A stretch of 64,000 nucleotides of DNA from Marinobacter similis (GTDB lineage: Bacteria > Pseudomonadota > Gammaproteobacteria > Pseudomonadales > Oleiphilaceae): positions 2,480,001-2,544,000 of the forward strand of contig NZ_CP007151.1 in NCBI RefSeq assembly GCF_000830985.1, read 5' to 3'. Shown here piece after piece: positions 1 to 8,810 of this stretch. Numbering within the stretch: the first letter of the stretch is position 1; each line of letters starts with the position of its first letter. Under the pieces are notes generated by a model. That model was not told the DNA's origin. It did not search any database and saw only the letters and a program-made list of their open reading frames with translations. The translations under genes were made by a program, and so were the position numbers.

Positions 1-382
1 CTGCGCCCAGTGCGGTCGCCACGCCTTTGCCACCCTTGAATCGGTAGAACACGGGGATCATGTGGCCGGTAACGGCACACAGCGCCACCATGGCCTGCGC
101 CATCACTGATAGCCCCAGGTTGTGGGCCAGCCAGACGGGGAGCCAGCCTTTGGCTGCATCCAGTGCCAGTGTCATCAGGGCAGGCGCCCAGCCGCCGGTG
201 CGGTAAACATTGGTGGCGCCAGGGTTGCCAGAACCCTGTGCCCGTGGATCGGGCAGCTTCCACAGTCGGCACACCGGCAGCGCAAACAGCACCGAGCCGG
301 CCAGGTAGGCGGCAAAGCAGAGCAGAACCGTGACAACCGGGTCGCTGGACAGTGTGGTGGCGAGCGTGGAGGAGAGGGTCAT
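1..382 (-). CDS. plsY: Glycerol-3-phosphate acyltransferase PlsY, 3' end outside window
   Basis: Membrane enzyme that transfers the acyl group from acyl-phosphate to glycerol-3-phosphate, the first step of phospholipid synthesis. Reading from the ATG at 382, the translation shows a first hydrophobic segment followed by [15 protein letters not shown] and, later, the FKGGKGVAT loop. Both are hallmark PlsY motifs for substrate and phosphate binding. Only about 127 of roughly 195-200 residues are present because the gene runs off the window at base 1. It is transcribed divergently from folB, the usual arrangement in Pseudomonas-like genomes. The identification is firm; only the C-terminus is unseen. 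Confidence 0.93.
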   Translation of the reverse strand, partial: MTLSSTLATTLSSDPVVTVLLCFAAYLAGSVLFALPVCRLWKLPDPRAQGSGNPGATNVYRTGGWAPALMTLALDAAKGWLPVWLAHNLGLSVMAQAMVALCAVTGHMIPVFYRFKGGKGVATALGA

Positions 383-521
383 GGTGTCGGCTCGAAGGCG
401 GAGACGTCTCAGGGTGTAGTGTGCGAAAATGCCGACCCTGTAAAACAGGCCAGCGTTATCACAGTATCCGTTGGTTGTGTGTTATTCAATCAGCAAAGAG
501 TGGAATACTCCGGGAGCCCCC

Positions 522-877
522 TTGGCAGACAGTGTCCTCATTGAAGGTCTGGTAGTTGAGACCGTTGTCGGTGTCTACGATTGGGAACGGAAGGTCGACC
601 AGCGCCTGCTGGTCGACCTGGAAATGGCTTGGGATAATCGGGTTCCGGGGGCCTCGGATGATGTCGGGGATGCCCTGGATTATGCCGCGGTCAGCGAGCT
701 GGTCACATCGTGCCTGCAAGCGCTTCAGCCAAGTTGCTGGAGCACGGTGCTGAGCAGCTCGCGGCGCAACTGCAGCGGCAGTTCGGAATTACCTGGCTGG
801 CGCTGACACTGAGAAAACCCGGAGCGGTGCCGGCGGCGCAAGCGGTGGGAGTTCGAATAGAAAGGGGAACGCGTTAA
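522..877 (+). CDS. folB: Dihydroneopterin aldolase FolB (one-base frameshift near 730)
   Basis: Folate biosynthesis: converts dihydroneopterin to 6-hydroxymethyl-dihydropterin and glycolaldehyde. The TTG start at 522 follows a GGGAG Shine-Dalgarno and gives an N-terminus (LADSVLIEGLVVETVVGVYDW) that matches family style. The first frame carries the protein to SELVTSCLQALQP. The remainder, KLLEHGAEQLAAQLQ ... TLRKPGAVPAAQAVGVRIERG, is in the next frame and ends at a TAA whose last base is the A of the folK ATG (TAATG). Restoring one A near 730 rejoins the frames into about 118 residues, the normal length. I read this as a sequencing deletion, not a pseudogene. Confidence 0.85.
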
Positions 878-1401
878 TGACCGACCAGGTCCGGGTGTAC
901 ATCAGTATTGGCAGCAACGTAGACCGGGAGCATTACGTTGCCGCGGCTCTGGACGCGCTGGCGAGCTGGTTTGGCGACCTTGAGATTTCACCGGTCTATG
1001 ACAGCGAAGCAGTTGGCTTCAAGGGCTCACCGTTTCTGAATCTGGTGGTCGGGGTAGAGACTGCGCTACCGGTGGGTGAATTGTCCCGTCGCTTCAAGCA
1101 GCTGGAGGCCGACAATGGCCGCCGTCGTGATGTGCCCAAGTTCAGTGCCCGAACGCTGGACCTGGATATCCTGACCTATGGCGATCGGGTGGGGGTAGTC
1201 GATGGGGTTGAGTTGCCTCGCGGCGAAATCTTGAAGAACGCCTTCGTTCTGCAGCCGCTAGCGGATATTGCGCCCGAGGCCCTGCATCCGGTGACGGGGC
1301 AAAGCTATCGGGAATTGTGGCGGAACTACCGGTCCGATCAGAAACTCTGGCCGGTGGACTTTACCTGGCAGGGCCGTCAGATTTCAGTAATCGCCGACTG
1401 A
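877..1401 (+). CDS. folK: FolK-like pyrophosphokinase (first of two paralogues)
   Basis: Member of the 6-hydroxymethyl-7,8-dihydropterin pyrophosphokinase family, which activates the pterin with ATP before dihydropteroate synthase. It is 174 residues, begins VYISIGSNVDRE and contains the diagnostic RTLDLDIL metal-binding motif near residues 90-97. It overlaps the folB stop by one base, implying translational coupling. Its 3' end overlaps the convergent pgi gene by 18 bases. A second, more canonical FolK sits at 4870-5360. In Pseudomonas the copy beside plsY-folB is also a FolK-like extra, so this one may be a specialised or redundant paralogue. Confidence 0.85.
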   Translation: MTDQVRVYISIGSNVDREHYVAAALDALASWFGDLEISPVYDSEAVGFKGSPFLNLVVGVETALPVGELSRRFKQLEADNGRRRDVPKFSARTLDLDILTYGDRVGVVDGVELPRGEILKNAFVLQPLADIAPEALHPVTGQSYRELWRNYRSDQKLWPVDFTWQGRQISVIAD

Positions 1402-3045
1402 CCGGAACAGCTCGATCAGGTGGTCGGTTGAACTGTCGCTGCCTGAGCCCTGAGGTTCCTTCCCGAGCAGGCGGGGCAGGATACCCTTGCCCAGCTGTTT
1501 GCCCAGCTCTACGCCCCATTGATCGAACGAATCCACGCCCCAGATGACCCCCTGAACAAAGGTTCGATGCTCGTACAGGGCAATCAGTGCACCCACGCTC
1601 TCAGGAGTGACCTGCTCAAGCACCAGGGTGTTGCTGGGTTTGTTGCCGGGAATCACCTTATGAGGCGCCAACTGCTCTATTTCCGCTTCCGAATGTCCTT
1701 CTGCTGCCAGTTCGGCTCGCGCCTCTGCCAGTGATTTGCCCGCCATCATCGCCTGGCTTTGGCTCAGGCAGTTGGCAAACAGATCAGCGTGGTGCGTGGC
1801 CACCGGGTTGTGGGTTTTCAGCGGAATGATGAAGTCGGCCGGAATCAGCCGGGTGCCTTGATGGATCAACTGGTGGTAGGCGTGCTGGCCATTGGAGCCT
1901 GTGCCACCCCAGATGATCGGTCCCGACTCGCAGGCCAGCGGTTCTCCGGTTTCGGTCACACTCTTGCCATTGCTTTCCATGTCCAGTTGCTGGAGATGAT
2001 CCGGAAGGCTGCGCAGGTATTGGTCATACGGCAGGATGGCGTGGGTGTGAGCGTTCCAGAAGTTGTTGTACCAGACACCCAGCAAGCCCATGACCACGGG
2101 CAGATTCTGCGCCAGTGGCGCATTCTGGAAGTGGCTGTCCATGGCATGGGCGCCGGCCAGCAGGCGCCGGAAGTTGTCCATGCCGATAGTCAGTGCCACC
2201 GGTAGGCCAATGGCGGACCACAGCGAGTAGCGCCCGCCAACCCAATCCCACATCGGGAACACCTGATCGGCCTGGATGCCGAAGTTTTCCGCGCCCGGTA
2301 CGTTGGCGGTAACCGCCAGGAAGTGCTTGGCTACTGCCGAGTCATCTCCGCAATAATCCACCAGCCATTGCCGCGCCACGGTGCTGTTCTCCAGGGTTTC
2401 CTGGGTTCGGAATGATTTCGACTGGATCAGGAACAGGGTGGTTTCCGGGTTCACCTGCCGGAGCACTTCCAGGATATCGGTGCCGTCGATGTTGGCGACA
2501 AAGTGGCAGCGCATGCCGCCCTGCCAGTAGGGCTGCAGGGCTTCATTGACCAGCTTTGGCCCGAGATAGGAACCGCCAATGCCAATGCTGACCACATCGG
2601 TGAAGGCCTTGCCGCTGAACCCGGTCCGGGATTGATCCAGAACGTTGGTGACTACTTCTTCCATCCGCGCCAGGGTGTGCTGGACCTCGGCCACTACATC
2701 GACCCCGTCCACCAAGATAGAGGCATTGCCGGGGTGTCTCAGGGCCGTGTGCAGGGCTGGCCGTTGTTCGGTGCGGTTGACCGGCTCGCCGCGCAATAGT
2801 GCGTCCCGGCGTGCCGGCAGATCAGAGCGTTCGGCCAGCGCCAGCAGGGCGCTCAGGGTTTCGTCGGTGATGCGGTTCTTGGAAAAATCCAGGGATATTC
2901 CTGCGCCCTTGATGAAGTAGCGACTGGCCCGCTCCGGGTCCTCGGCAAACAGCTGCTTCATTGGCACCGACTGCATTTGCAGCCGGTGCTGCTCCAGCGC
3001 CTGCCACTCCGGGGAGGAGGTCAGTTGGGCCGCGCGTTCAGGCAT
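1384..3045 (-). CDS. pgi: Glucose-6-phosphate isomerase
   Basis: Interconverts glucose-6-phosphate and fructose-6-phosphate in glycolysis and gluconeogenesis in the cytoplasm. The 553-residue reading frame is intact and close to the E. coli length of 549. It contains IGIGGSYLGPKLVNEAL, the signature GGRYSLWSAIGLPVAL and the HAYHQLIHQGTRL region near the catalytic lysine and histidine. It lies downstream of panC on the same strand with a 36-base gap, as in the Pseudomonas panB-panC-(panD)-pgi neighbourhood, but no panD gene lies between them here. It is one of the genes in this window without a frame break. Confidence 0.97.
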   Translation of the reverse strand: MPERAAQLTSSPEWQALEQHRLQMQSVPMKQLFAEDPERASRYFIKGAGISLDFSKNRITDETLSALLALAERSDLPARRDALLRGEPVNRTEQRPALHTALRHPGNASILVDGVDVVAEVQHTLARMEEVVTNVLDQSRTGFSGKAFTDVVSIGIGGSYLGPKLVNEALQPYWQGGMRCHFVANIDGTDILEVLRQVNPETTLFLIQSKSFRTQETLENSTVARQWLVDYCGDDSAVAKHFLAVTANVPGAENFGIQADQVFPMWDWVGGRYSLWSAIGLPVALTIGMDNFRRLLAGAHAMDSHFQNAPLAQNLPVVMGLLGVWYNNFWNAHTHAILPYDQYLRSLPDHLQQLDMESNGKSVTETGEPLACESGPIIWGGTGSNGQHAYHQLIHQGTRLIPADFIIPLKTHNPVATHHADLFANCLSQSQAMMAGKSLAEARAELAAEGHSEAEIEQLAPHKVIPGNKPSNTLVLEQVTPESVGALIALYEHRTFVQGVIWGVDSFDQWGVELGKQLGKGILPRLLGKEPQGSGSDSSTDHLIELFRSVGDY

Positions 3046-3081
3046 TAGAATATCCTTTTCCGTAATTTGCTTGGTGTTGGC

Positions 3082-3930
3082 TCAGCGACTCATTGACAGG
3101 TTGTCGATCAGACGGGTGGTGCCCAGGAAGGCTGCCACCAGCAGGGTAATATCGGTGTCTTCGGTGCTGGCCGGTTTCAGGGTTTGGCTATTAACGATGT
3201 TGAAATAGTCCGGTCGCAGGCCGGCCTCGGCGAGGCGGTTGCGAGCTTCTTCCTCCAGGGTCTGGAAGTCTGAGCGGCCTCCGGTCAATTCACGGGCAGT
3301 AGTTTGCAGGGTCTGGTATACCACCGGGGCGATTTTGCGTTCGCTCGCTGTCAGGTAACCGTTTCGGGAGCTTTTGGCCAGGCCGTCGTCTTCCCGGATG
3401 GTGGGCGCGCCCACGACTTCCACCGGCAGCATAAGGTCGCGGACCAGTTTCCGGATCACCGCCAGCTGTTGGAAATCTTTTTCGCCAAACACCGCGACGT
3501 CCGGCTGAACCATGTTCAGGAGCATGGTGACTACCGTCGCCACGCCCTCGAAATGACCGGGGCGGCTGGCGCCACAATGACCGTCGCTGACTTCCGGAAC
3601 CACCACCTGGGTCTGCATGGCCAGCCCTTCGGGATAGACTTCCTCCACACCGGGGGCGAACACGAGGGTGTTGCCGGCGGCTTCCAGTTGCTCCTGATCT
3701 TCAGTCAGTGTGCGCGGGTAGGTGTCCAGATCTTCGCCGGCCCCAAACTGCATCGGGTTTACGAAAATGCTGGTGACCACCACATCCGCCGCTTCCGCGG
3801 CTTTGCGCACAAGGGATATGTGGCCCTCGTGGAGGTTGCCCATCGTCGGCACCAGGCCAATGGTTTTGCCCTGGCGTCGATAGCCGCGGAGGATGGTGCG
3901 AAGTTCTTTCAGGGAATGTACGGTTCTCAT
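3082..3930 (-). CDS. panC: Pantothenate synthetase
   Basis: Joins pantoate and beta-alanine with ATP to form pantothenate, the coenzyme A precursor. It is 282 residues and intact. The nucleotidyl-transferase signatures are visible: [15 protein letters not shown] (HxGH type) near the N-terminus, FVNPMQFG, the GEKDFQQL stretch and the KSSRNGYL motif. The start ATG overlaps the panB stop (ATGA), so the two genes are probably translationally coupled. Pantoate would come from panB just upstream. The aspartate decarboxylase gene panD that would supply beta-alanine is not in this cluster. Confidence 0.97.
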   Translation of the reverse strand: MRTVHSLKELRTILRGYRRQGKTIGLVPTMGNLHEGHISLVRKAAEAADVVVTSIFVNPMQFGAGEDLDTYPRTLTEDQEQLEAAGNTLVFAPGVEEVYPEGLAMQTQVVVPEVSDGHCGASRPGHFEGVATVVTMLLNMVQPDVAVFGEKDFQQLAVIRKLVRDLMLPVEVVGAPTIREDDGLAKSSRNGYLTASERKIAPVVYQTLQTTARELTGGRSDFQTLEEEARNRLAEAGLRPDYFNIVNSQTLKPASTEDTDITLLVAAFLGTTRLIDNLSMSR

Positions 3931-4719
3931 GCCTTGAACGTATGCTCCTCGGCGGGGAAAGTTCGTGCGCGCACGGCGCTCACGTAGGCCTCAATGGCCT
4001 CCTGAACGGAATTGGCCTCGGCCAGGAAGTTCTTCACAAATCGGGGCTTGCGCCCTGTGGTAACGCCTAGCATATCGTGCAGGACCAGCACCTGGCCGTC
4101 GGTATCGGCGCCGGCGCCAATGCCGATGACTGGCGCCTTGACGGCCTGGGTGATGCGGGCGGCCAGGGGCGCGGGTACGCACTCAAGCAGAATCAGGTCG
4201 GCGCCGGCCGCTTCCAGTTCGCAGGCGTGCTCAATCATCATTTCCGCTGCCTTCTCGTTGCGGCCCTGAACCTTGTAGCCACCAAACTTGTTGACGAACT
4301 GGGGAGTAAGGCCCAGGTGCGCACACACGGGTACGCCGCGCTCGCTCAGGGCATGGATGGTGTCTTTCATCCAATCGGTGCCTTCGAGCTTGACCAGGTG
4401 GGCACCGGCACGCATAAGTTCGGCAGCATTTTCCAGGGCTGCATCTACGGTGCCATAAGTCATGAACGGCATGTCGGCCATGATCAAGGCACCGGCATTA
4501 CCCTTGGCTACGCAGCTGGTGTGATAAACCATCTGGTCCATGGTGACCGGCAGGGTGCTGTCGTGGCCCTGCAATACCATGCCCAGGGAGTCTCCGATCA
4601 GGATGACATCGACACCCGCTTCACTGACCACCTGGGCAAAGGTGGCATCGTAAGAGGTCAGGACGGAAAAGGCTTCGCCCTTTTGTTTGTATTCCCGAAG
4701 TATTGATGGTAACAGCCAT
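3927..4719 (-). CDS. panB: Ketopantoate hydroxymethyltransferase (frame error near the start)
   Basis: Uses 5,10-methylene-tetrahydrofolate to hydroxymethylate ketoisovalerate, the first committed step of pantothenate synthesis. The body is complete: [52 protein letters not shown] and [15 protein letters not shown]. The natural ATG is probably at 4719, eight bases after an AAGGA Shine-Dalgarno and beginning MAVTINT. It is out of frame with the rest, the break lying near 4698-4705. This break needs two missing bases or one extra base, unlike the other breaks here. As read, the frame runs upstream into folK without a stop; that fusion is an artefact, because the joining stretch translates to nothing recognisable. 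Confidence 0.9.
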
Positions 4720-4869
4720 AAAATCCTTGCCTTGTGGGTGGATGGGCCAAGACCGGGCCGGGGTCTGCCGGCGTTCAGTGCTAAGGGTAATCCGGGGCTA
4801 TGTTTGAGGCAATAGTAGCACGGGCCCCGTTGAGCGGGGCGGACGCAGGTCAGGACGGAGCGAAGCTCC

Positions 4870-5360
4870 CGCGCTATTGGCGGCAGCTTGCGCAGCTCGT
4901 TGTCCGGGCAATGCTGGCGGAGATCCTTGATGGTGCGGCCATCGGGCAGGGTCAGGGCAGGCTCCAGGTCCAGCAGGGGCTGAAGGACAAAATCCCGGTT
5001 CGGTAGTTCTTTGTGGGGTACGGTCAGGCGCTCGTCAGCCAGAGTCTGGTTGCCAAAAACCAGCAGGTCCAGGTCCAGTGTTCTCGGGCCCCAGTGCCTG
5101 AGTCGCTCACGGCCATGACGCTGTTCAATGGTCTGCAGGTGGTCAAGCAGCTCGTGGGGGCGCAGGGTGGTGCGTAGCCAGACCGCGCCATTGACGAAGT
5201 CCGGCTGATCCTGCGGGCCAACCGGGCGGCTGGCGTAAAAGGGCGACTGCGCCACCAGTACCGAATCCGGCAGGCCGGCCAGGGCGGCAACTGCCTGAGC
5301 CAGCTGTGCTGCCGGGTTCTCAAGGTTGCTGCCGAGGCCAATAAAGGCGTCCGTGGTCAT
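4870..5360 (-). CDS. folK: 6-hydroxymethyl-dihydropterin pyrophosphokinase (3' end uncertain)
   Basis: Folate pathway enzyme in its canonical pcnB-folK-panB position. The translation begins [16 protein letters not shown] and has the substrate loop [10 protein letters not shown], the motif [13 protein letters not shown] near residue 95 and [12 protein letters not shown]. About 161 residues are convincing, as expected for FolK. No stop codon follows in this frame because the reading continues into the spacer and panB. A base is probably missing near 4870-4880, and the true stop lies in another frame there, so the left coordinate is approximate. The ATG overlaps the pcnB stop by one base (TAATG). 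Confidence 0.88.
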
Positions 5361-6726
5361 TACTCGGCGGGGCGCTTGGTGGGTGGCTTGCGCCGACGCT
5401 TGCGCTTTTTGGGACCATCGCTGCCCAGTTCAGTCAGCATGCGCTCCTGGCCGCGCTCATCGGTTTTCTGGAAATCGGTCCACCATTGGCCGAGGCCGGG
5501 TTCGATTTCGCCCGCCGCTTCGCGCACCAGCAGGAAGTCATAGGCAGCCCGGAATCTGGGATGGCTCATGGCGGCAAAGGCGCGCTTGCCCTGACGACGG
5601 GGCAGGCGCATCTGCATTTCCCAGATCTCTTTCATCGGACCGGAGAAACGCTTGGGAATGGACGTGGCCTGAACCTGGCGGCCAATGACCTTGCCGATGG
5701 CGCCGTGCAGGGCCGGTTGAACCGGGTCGCCGTTGTCTTGGCGTCGGGTCCATTCCGCCTGCAGTGCCGGCCAGAGCATGGCGGCAAACAGGAAGTAAGG
5801 TGTCACCGACTTGCCTTGGGCGATGCGGGCATCAGTATTGCGCAGGGCCTGACGGATAAGTTCATCCGATTCGCCGTTATTGATCGCCCGAACGGTCTCG
5901 GGGAACAGTGGCGCCAGCAGGTTATAGCGGCTCAACAGATCGTAGGTCGCTTCGCCCTGGCCGGCCGAGAACAGTTTGAGCACTTCCTCGAACAGGCGAG
6001 CGGGCGGAATATGTGTGAGCAGGGGCGCGAGCTCCCTGATCGGGGCCTCAGTGTCCGGCTCAATGTCAAAATCAAGCTTGGCGGCAAAGCGGATGGCTCG
6101 CAGCATGCGCACCGGATCTTCCGGTACCGGGTTTCCGGATCGCCAATCAGCCGGAGCTGTCGGTTGCGCAGATCCTCGACGCCATCGGCGAAATCGATCA
6201 CGGTGAAGTCGCGGATGCAGTAGTAAAGAGCATTAACCGTGAAATCCCGGCGCAGGGCGTCTTCTTCCTGGCTGCCGTAGACGTTGTCACGCAACAGCAG
6301 GCCGTGCTCGGAGGTTTTGCGATCGTCGTCCGGCGCGTCGTCCTCGGCTTCGCTGGCGTTGCCCCGGAACGTGGTCACCTCAATGACCTCGCGGCCAAAC
6401 ACCACGTGCACGATGCGGAAGCGGCGGCCAATCAGCCGGGAGTTACGGAACAGCTCGTGCACCTCTTCAGGCGTCGCGTTGGTCGCGATGTCGAAGTCTT
6501 TTGGTACGCCGCCGAGCAGTATGTCGCGCACGCCGCCGCCAACGAGGTAAGCCTCGAAGCCGGCTTTGTTTAGCCGGTTGAGAACCTTCTTGGCAGGTTC
6601 GCTGATGGCCGAGCGGGACACATTGTGCTGGTCGCGCGGAATTTCCCGACGCTGGTACGGGCGGAGCTTCTTTTTCCCGGTGCCGGGAATAAAGGAACGG
6701 AGTTTTTCGACGAGTCGTTTAGGCAT
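5360..6726 (-). CDS. pcnB: Poly(A) polymerase I (one-base frameshift near 6123)
   Basis: Adds 3' poly(A) tails to RNAs and thereby speeds their decay. The N-terminal half carries the nucleotidyltransferase core: [29 protein letters not shown] with the DxD catalytic pair, then RRFRIVHV and [11 protein letters not shown]. The frame breaks at GDPETRYR. One G missing from a G run near 6123 restores [18 protein letters not shown], and the second half runs to a very basic tail ([14 protein letters not shown]). Restored length is about 455 residues, normal for PcnB. It follows the predicted CrcZ-type RNA, as in Pseudomonas. Confidence 0.9.
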
Positions 6727-6834
6727 TTAAATCCGTGGTTGCGAAGAGCAAAAACCGAGAGTTTAACGGTTTGTGCAGGTTTTGCCCACGTTTGACTGGG
6801 AATGAGGCACTGAAAGGTGGTTGGTCCAGATAAT

Positions 6835-6864
6835 CAAAAGGCGGATCCGTTTTCACGAATCCGC
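6835..6864 (-). terminator. Intrinsic terminator of the CrcZ-type RNA
   Basis: Reading the minus strand from 6864, a 10-base stem with one G-U pair (GCGGATTCGT against ACGGATCCGC) closes a GAAA tetraloop at 6854-6851 and is followed by CTTTTGATT. It lies about 110 bases before the pcnB start, so the RNA is a separate unit, though some read-through into pcnB is possible. Confidence 0.9.
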
Positions 6865-7219
6865 CCTGAAAGCGTTGACGATCTGCATTGTTTTTGTTGT
6901 TACCGGGATTCTTCTTAATTTTTCTACCCCACTGCATGTCCCCAATTTCGGGGGTCAGCGGTGCAAACGGAAAGCTTTGAACACACAGAGCGGTCAGAGA
7001 CATCGGATGAGATTCGGGCAGGTGCAGTGTCGCCTGGAGGACGATTCTTCTCTACATCTACTACAACTCACACGTGCCGAGGGACCACTAAAAAGCAAAG
7101 TACCCAAAACACTCAGTTCGCTCACGTTCTGTATTTGTTTTTATTACTGAACGCTCTTCTACAGCTTTTTGTTTTTGTTTTGGCGCTGCGTTGTCACGAT
7201 TGTTTTTGTTGTCGTGCGC
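6836..7219 (-). ncRNA. crcZ: Predicted CrcZ-type small RNA with CA motifs
   Basis: The 673-base gap between cbrB and pcnB has no credible protein gene but holds a complete small-RNA unit on the minus strand. A sigma-54 promoter predicts a start near 7219, and a strong intrinsic terminator ends it near 6836, giving about 384 nt. The transcript has four A-rich CA motifs: ACAACAAAAACAAT at 7212-7199 and again, identically, at 6900-6887; AAAACAAAAACAAAAA at 7181-7166; and AATAAAAACAAA at 7145-7134. In Pseudomonas the RNA CrcZ (about 400 nt, cbrB-pcnB spacer, sigma-54 and CbrB driven) titrates Hfq/Crc through such motifs. Position, length, promoter class and motifs all agree; function is inferred. 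Confidence 0.88.
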
Positions 7220-7229
7220 CCTAATAGGT

Positions 7230-7246
7230 TGCAGTCCGTGTGCCAA
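7230..7246 (-). promoter_or_regulatory. Sigma-54 (-24/-12) promoter of the CrcZ-type RNA
   Basis: On the minus strand TTGGCACACGGACTGCA places GG at 7244-7243 and GC at 7232-7231, exactly ten bases apart, as RpoN requires. Only one core position departs from the TGGCAC-N5-TTGCA consensus. Transcription should begin near 7219. An AT-rich linker (7248-7265) separates it from the upstream activator sites. Confidence 0.88.
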
Positions 7247-7271
7247 GTTTTATAAATTCTTTATTAACAGT

Positions 7272-7378
7272 GTGTTACGATTTTTTCGATTGTAAGTGTT
7301 ACCCCGTACACAGTGAAAGTGTTACTGAGATCTCATTAATTCTGTGGCGAGTGTTACCGGGAGGAACAGGTGGTAACA
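7272..7378 (-). promoter_or_regulatory. Upstream activator array, probable CbrB sites
   Basis: Four copies of GTGTTAC lie on the plus strand at 7272, 7296, 7319 and 7351, with an inverted GTAACA at 7373-7378. The copy at 7351 and the inverted one form a TGTTACC-N13-GGTAACA palindrome. Spacings of 24, 23 and 32 bases suggest several activator dimers. They sit about 55-160 bases upstream of the predicted sRNA start, the usual place for an NtrC-family activator. TGTTAC/GTAACA half sites agree with my recollection of the Pseudomonas CbrB palindrome. Confidence 0.78.
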
Positions 7379-7399
7379 ATGGAGCCTGGATTCATTTTA

Positions 7400-8803
7400 T
7401 TAATTGCCTGAACTTTTCTTGCGCGGAATGCCCAGGCGCTGGCGACGCTCCCACAGGGACTTTCGACTGATACCCAGTTTCTGGGCCAACTCGGTTTCGC
7501 TCATGCGATCCTGGTTTTCCAGGACAAAGTGCTGGAAGTAGTCTTCCAGCGACAGGTCGTTGGAGGAATCGACATCGGTGGCGCGGGTTTGCTCGTTGTT
7601 GCCCTCGACGAGTGTTTCCGGGATGTATTCGTCGCCAGCTTCACTGTCCAGGTCGAGCAGTCCCGGTGAAATCACGTCACCGTCACAAAGGATGGTCGCG
7701 CGTTCAATGGCGTTCTCAAGCTCGCGCACGTTGCCCGGCCAGCGATGCCGTTCCAGCGCCCGCATGGCTTCCGGGCTCAGGTTGAGCAGGGGCTTGCCCA
7801 TCTTCTCGCCCTGACGTTTCAGAAAGCGTCGGGCCAGGCCGAGTATGTCGGCCTGGCGCTCGCGCAGCGGCGGAATACGGATCTGCATGACGTTGAGACG
7901 GTAATACAGATCCTCACGGAATTCGCCGGTGCGGGTCATGGCTTTCAGATTACGGTGGGTCGCGGCAATCATCCGAACATTCACGGTCCGGCTCTGGGTG
8001 GAGCCGACCTTGCGAATTTCGCTTTCCTGCAGCACCCGCAGAAGGCGGGCCTGGGCTTCTGCCGGCAGTTCCCCAATTTCGTCCAGGAATAGACTGCCGC
8101 CGTCGGCGGCCTCGATCAGGCCGGTCCGTGCCGAAACCGCGCCGGTGAAGGCGCCCTTCTCATGGCCGAACAGCTCCGACTCAATCAGGCTTTCCGGAAT
8201 CGCGGCGCAGTTCACTGAGATCAGTGGCTTGGAGGCGCGGGGGCTGAGCAGGTGCAGGGCCCGTGCCGCCAATTCCTTACCGGTACCCGATTCACCCTGG
8301 ATCAGCACCGTGGTTTCGGTCGGTGCGACTTTGCGAATCAGCGTGAAGACGCGCTGCATGGGTTCGCAGTGGCCAAACATGATGTTGGCCGGATCGCTGT
8401 CCTCCGGGCTGGCGTCTGATCCTCCCTGCAGGTCGCCGGTGGTCGTACCTGGCATCTTCCGGGCCAGGATTTTCTCAACCGCAGCGAGCATTTCGTCATG
8501 ATCGAAAGGCTTGGCGATGTATTCGACCGCGCCCATCTTCATGGAATCGACTGCAGAGCGCAGGCTGGCATAGCTGGTCATGATCAGTACCGGAGTGTTC
8601 GGAGCCCGGTTGATCAGTTCGGTGCCGGGGGCACCCGGTAGTCGAAGATCAGAGATGATCAGATCAAACTGTTCCGGCTCGAAATTCTGCTCGGCTTCCT
8701 CCACCGATGCGGCGTCGGACACCGTGTATCCAGCATGCTGGAGCAGTTTGCGCACTGCTGAGCGAATAATGTCTTCATCTTCTACGATCAGAATGCGAGG
8801 CAT
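7400..8803 (-). CDS. cbrB: Sigma-54-dependent response regulator CbrB
   Basis: NtrC-family activator, 467 residues, intact. The receiver domain (about 1-120) has the phosphoacceptor Asp52 in DLIISDLRLPG. The central AAA+ domain (about 140-380) has the Walker A motif GESGTGKE and the sigma-54 contact loop GAFTGA. A Fis-type helix-turn-helix (AQKLGISRKSLWERRQRLG) ends the protein. It starts 7 bases after the cbrA stop, so it is co-transcribed. In Pseudomonas CbrB activates crcZ and amino-acid and alternative-carbon catabolic genes. The CrcZ-like unit immediately downstream is the obvious local target. Confidence 0.94.
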   Translation of the reverse strand: MPRILIVEDEDIIRSAVRKLLQHAGYTVSDAASVEEAEQNFEPEQFDLIISDLRLPGAPGTELINRAPNTPVLIMTSYASLRSAVDSMKMGAVEYIAKPFDHDEMLAAVEKILARKMPGTTTGDLQGGSDASPEDSDPANIMFGHCEPMQRVFTLIRKVAPTETTVLIQGESGTGKELAARALHLLSPRASKPLISVNCAAIPESLIESELFGHEKGAFTGAVSARTGLIEAADGGSLFLDEIGELPAEAQARLLRVLQESEIRKVGSTQSRTVNVRMIAATHRNLKAMTRTGEFREDLYYRLNVMQIRIPPLRERQADILGLARRFLKRQGEKMGKPLLNLSPEAMRALERHRWPGNVRELENAIERATILCDGDVISPGLLDLDSEAGDEYIPETLVEGNNEQTRATDVDSSNDLSLEDYFQHFVLENQDRMSETELAQKLGISRKSLWERRQRLGIPRKKSSGN

Positions 8804-8810
8804 AGAGGTT

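Noticed and set aside
4835..4865. GC-rich hairpin GCCCCG-ctcaa-CGGGGC after folK as a terminator
   Set aside because: No U-tract follows on either strand, and the folK-panB genes appear co-transcribed.
3927..5360. A single frame that looks like a FolK-PanB fusion enzyme
   Set aside because: The joining stretch (about 4720-4870) translates to sequence with no domain character, PanB has its own ATG and Shine-Dalgarno at 4719, and nearby genes show many indel errors. Two separate genes with frame errors explain it better.
6904..7230. Short plus-strand frames in the cbrB-pcnB gap as small protein genes
   Set aside because: They lack Shine-Dalgarno sites and family-like sequence, and run antisense to a well-supported RNA gene on the minus strand.
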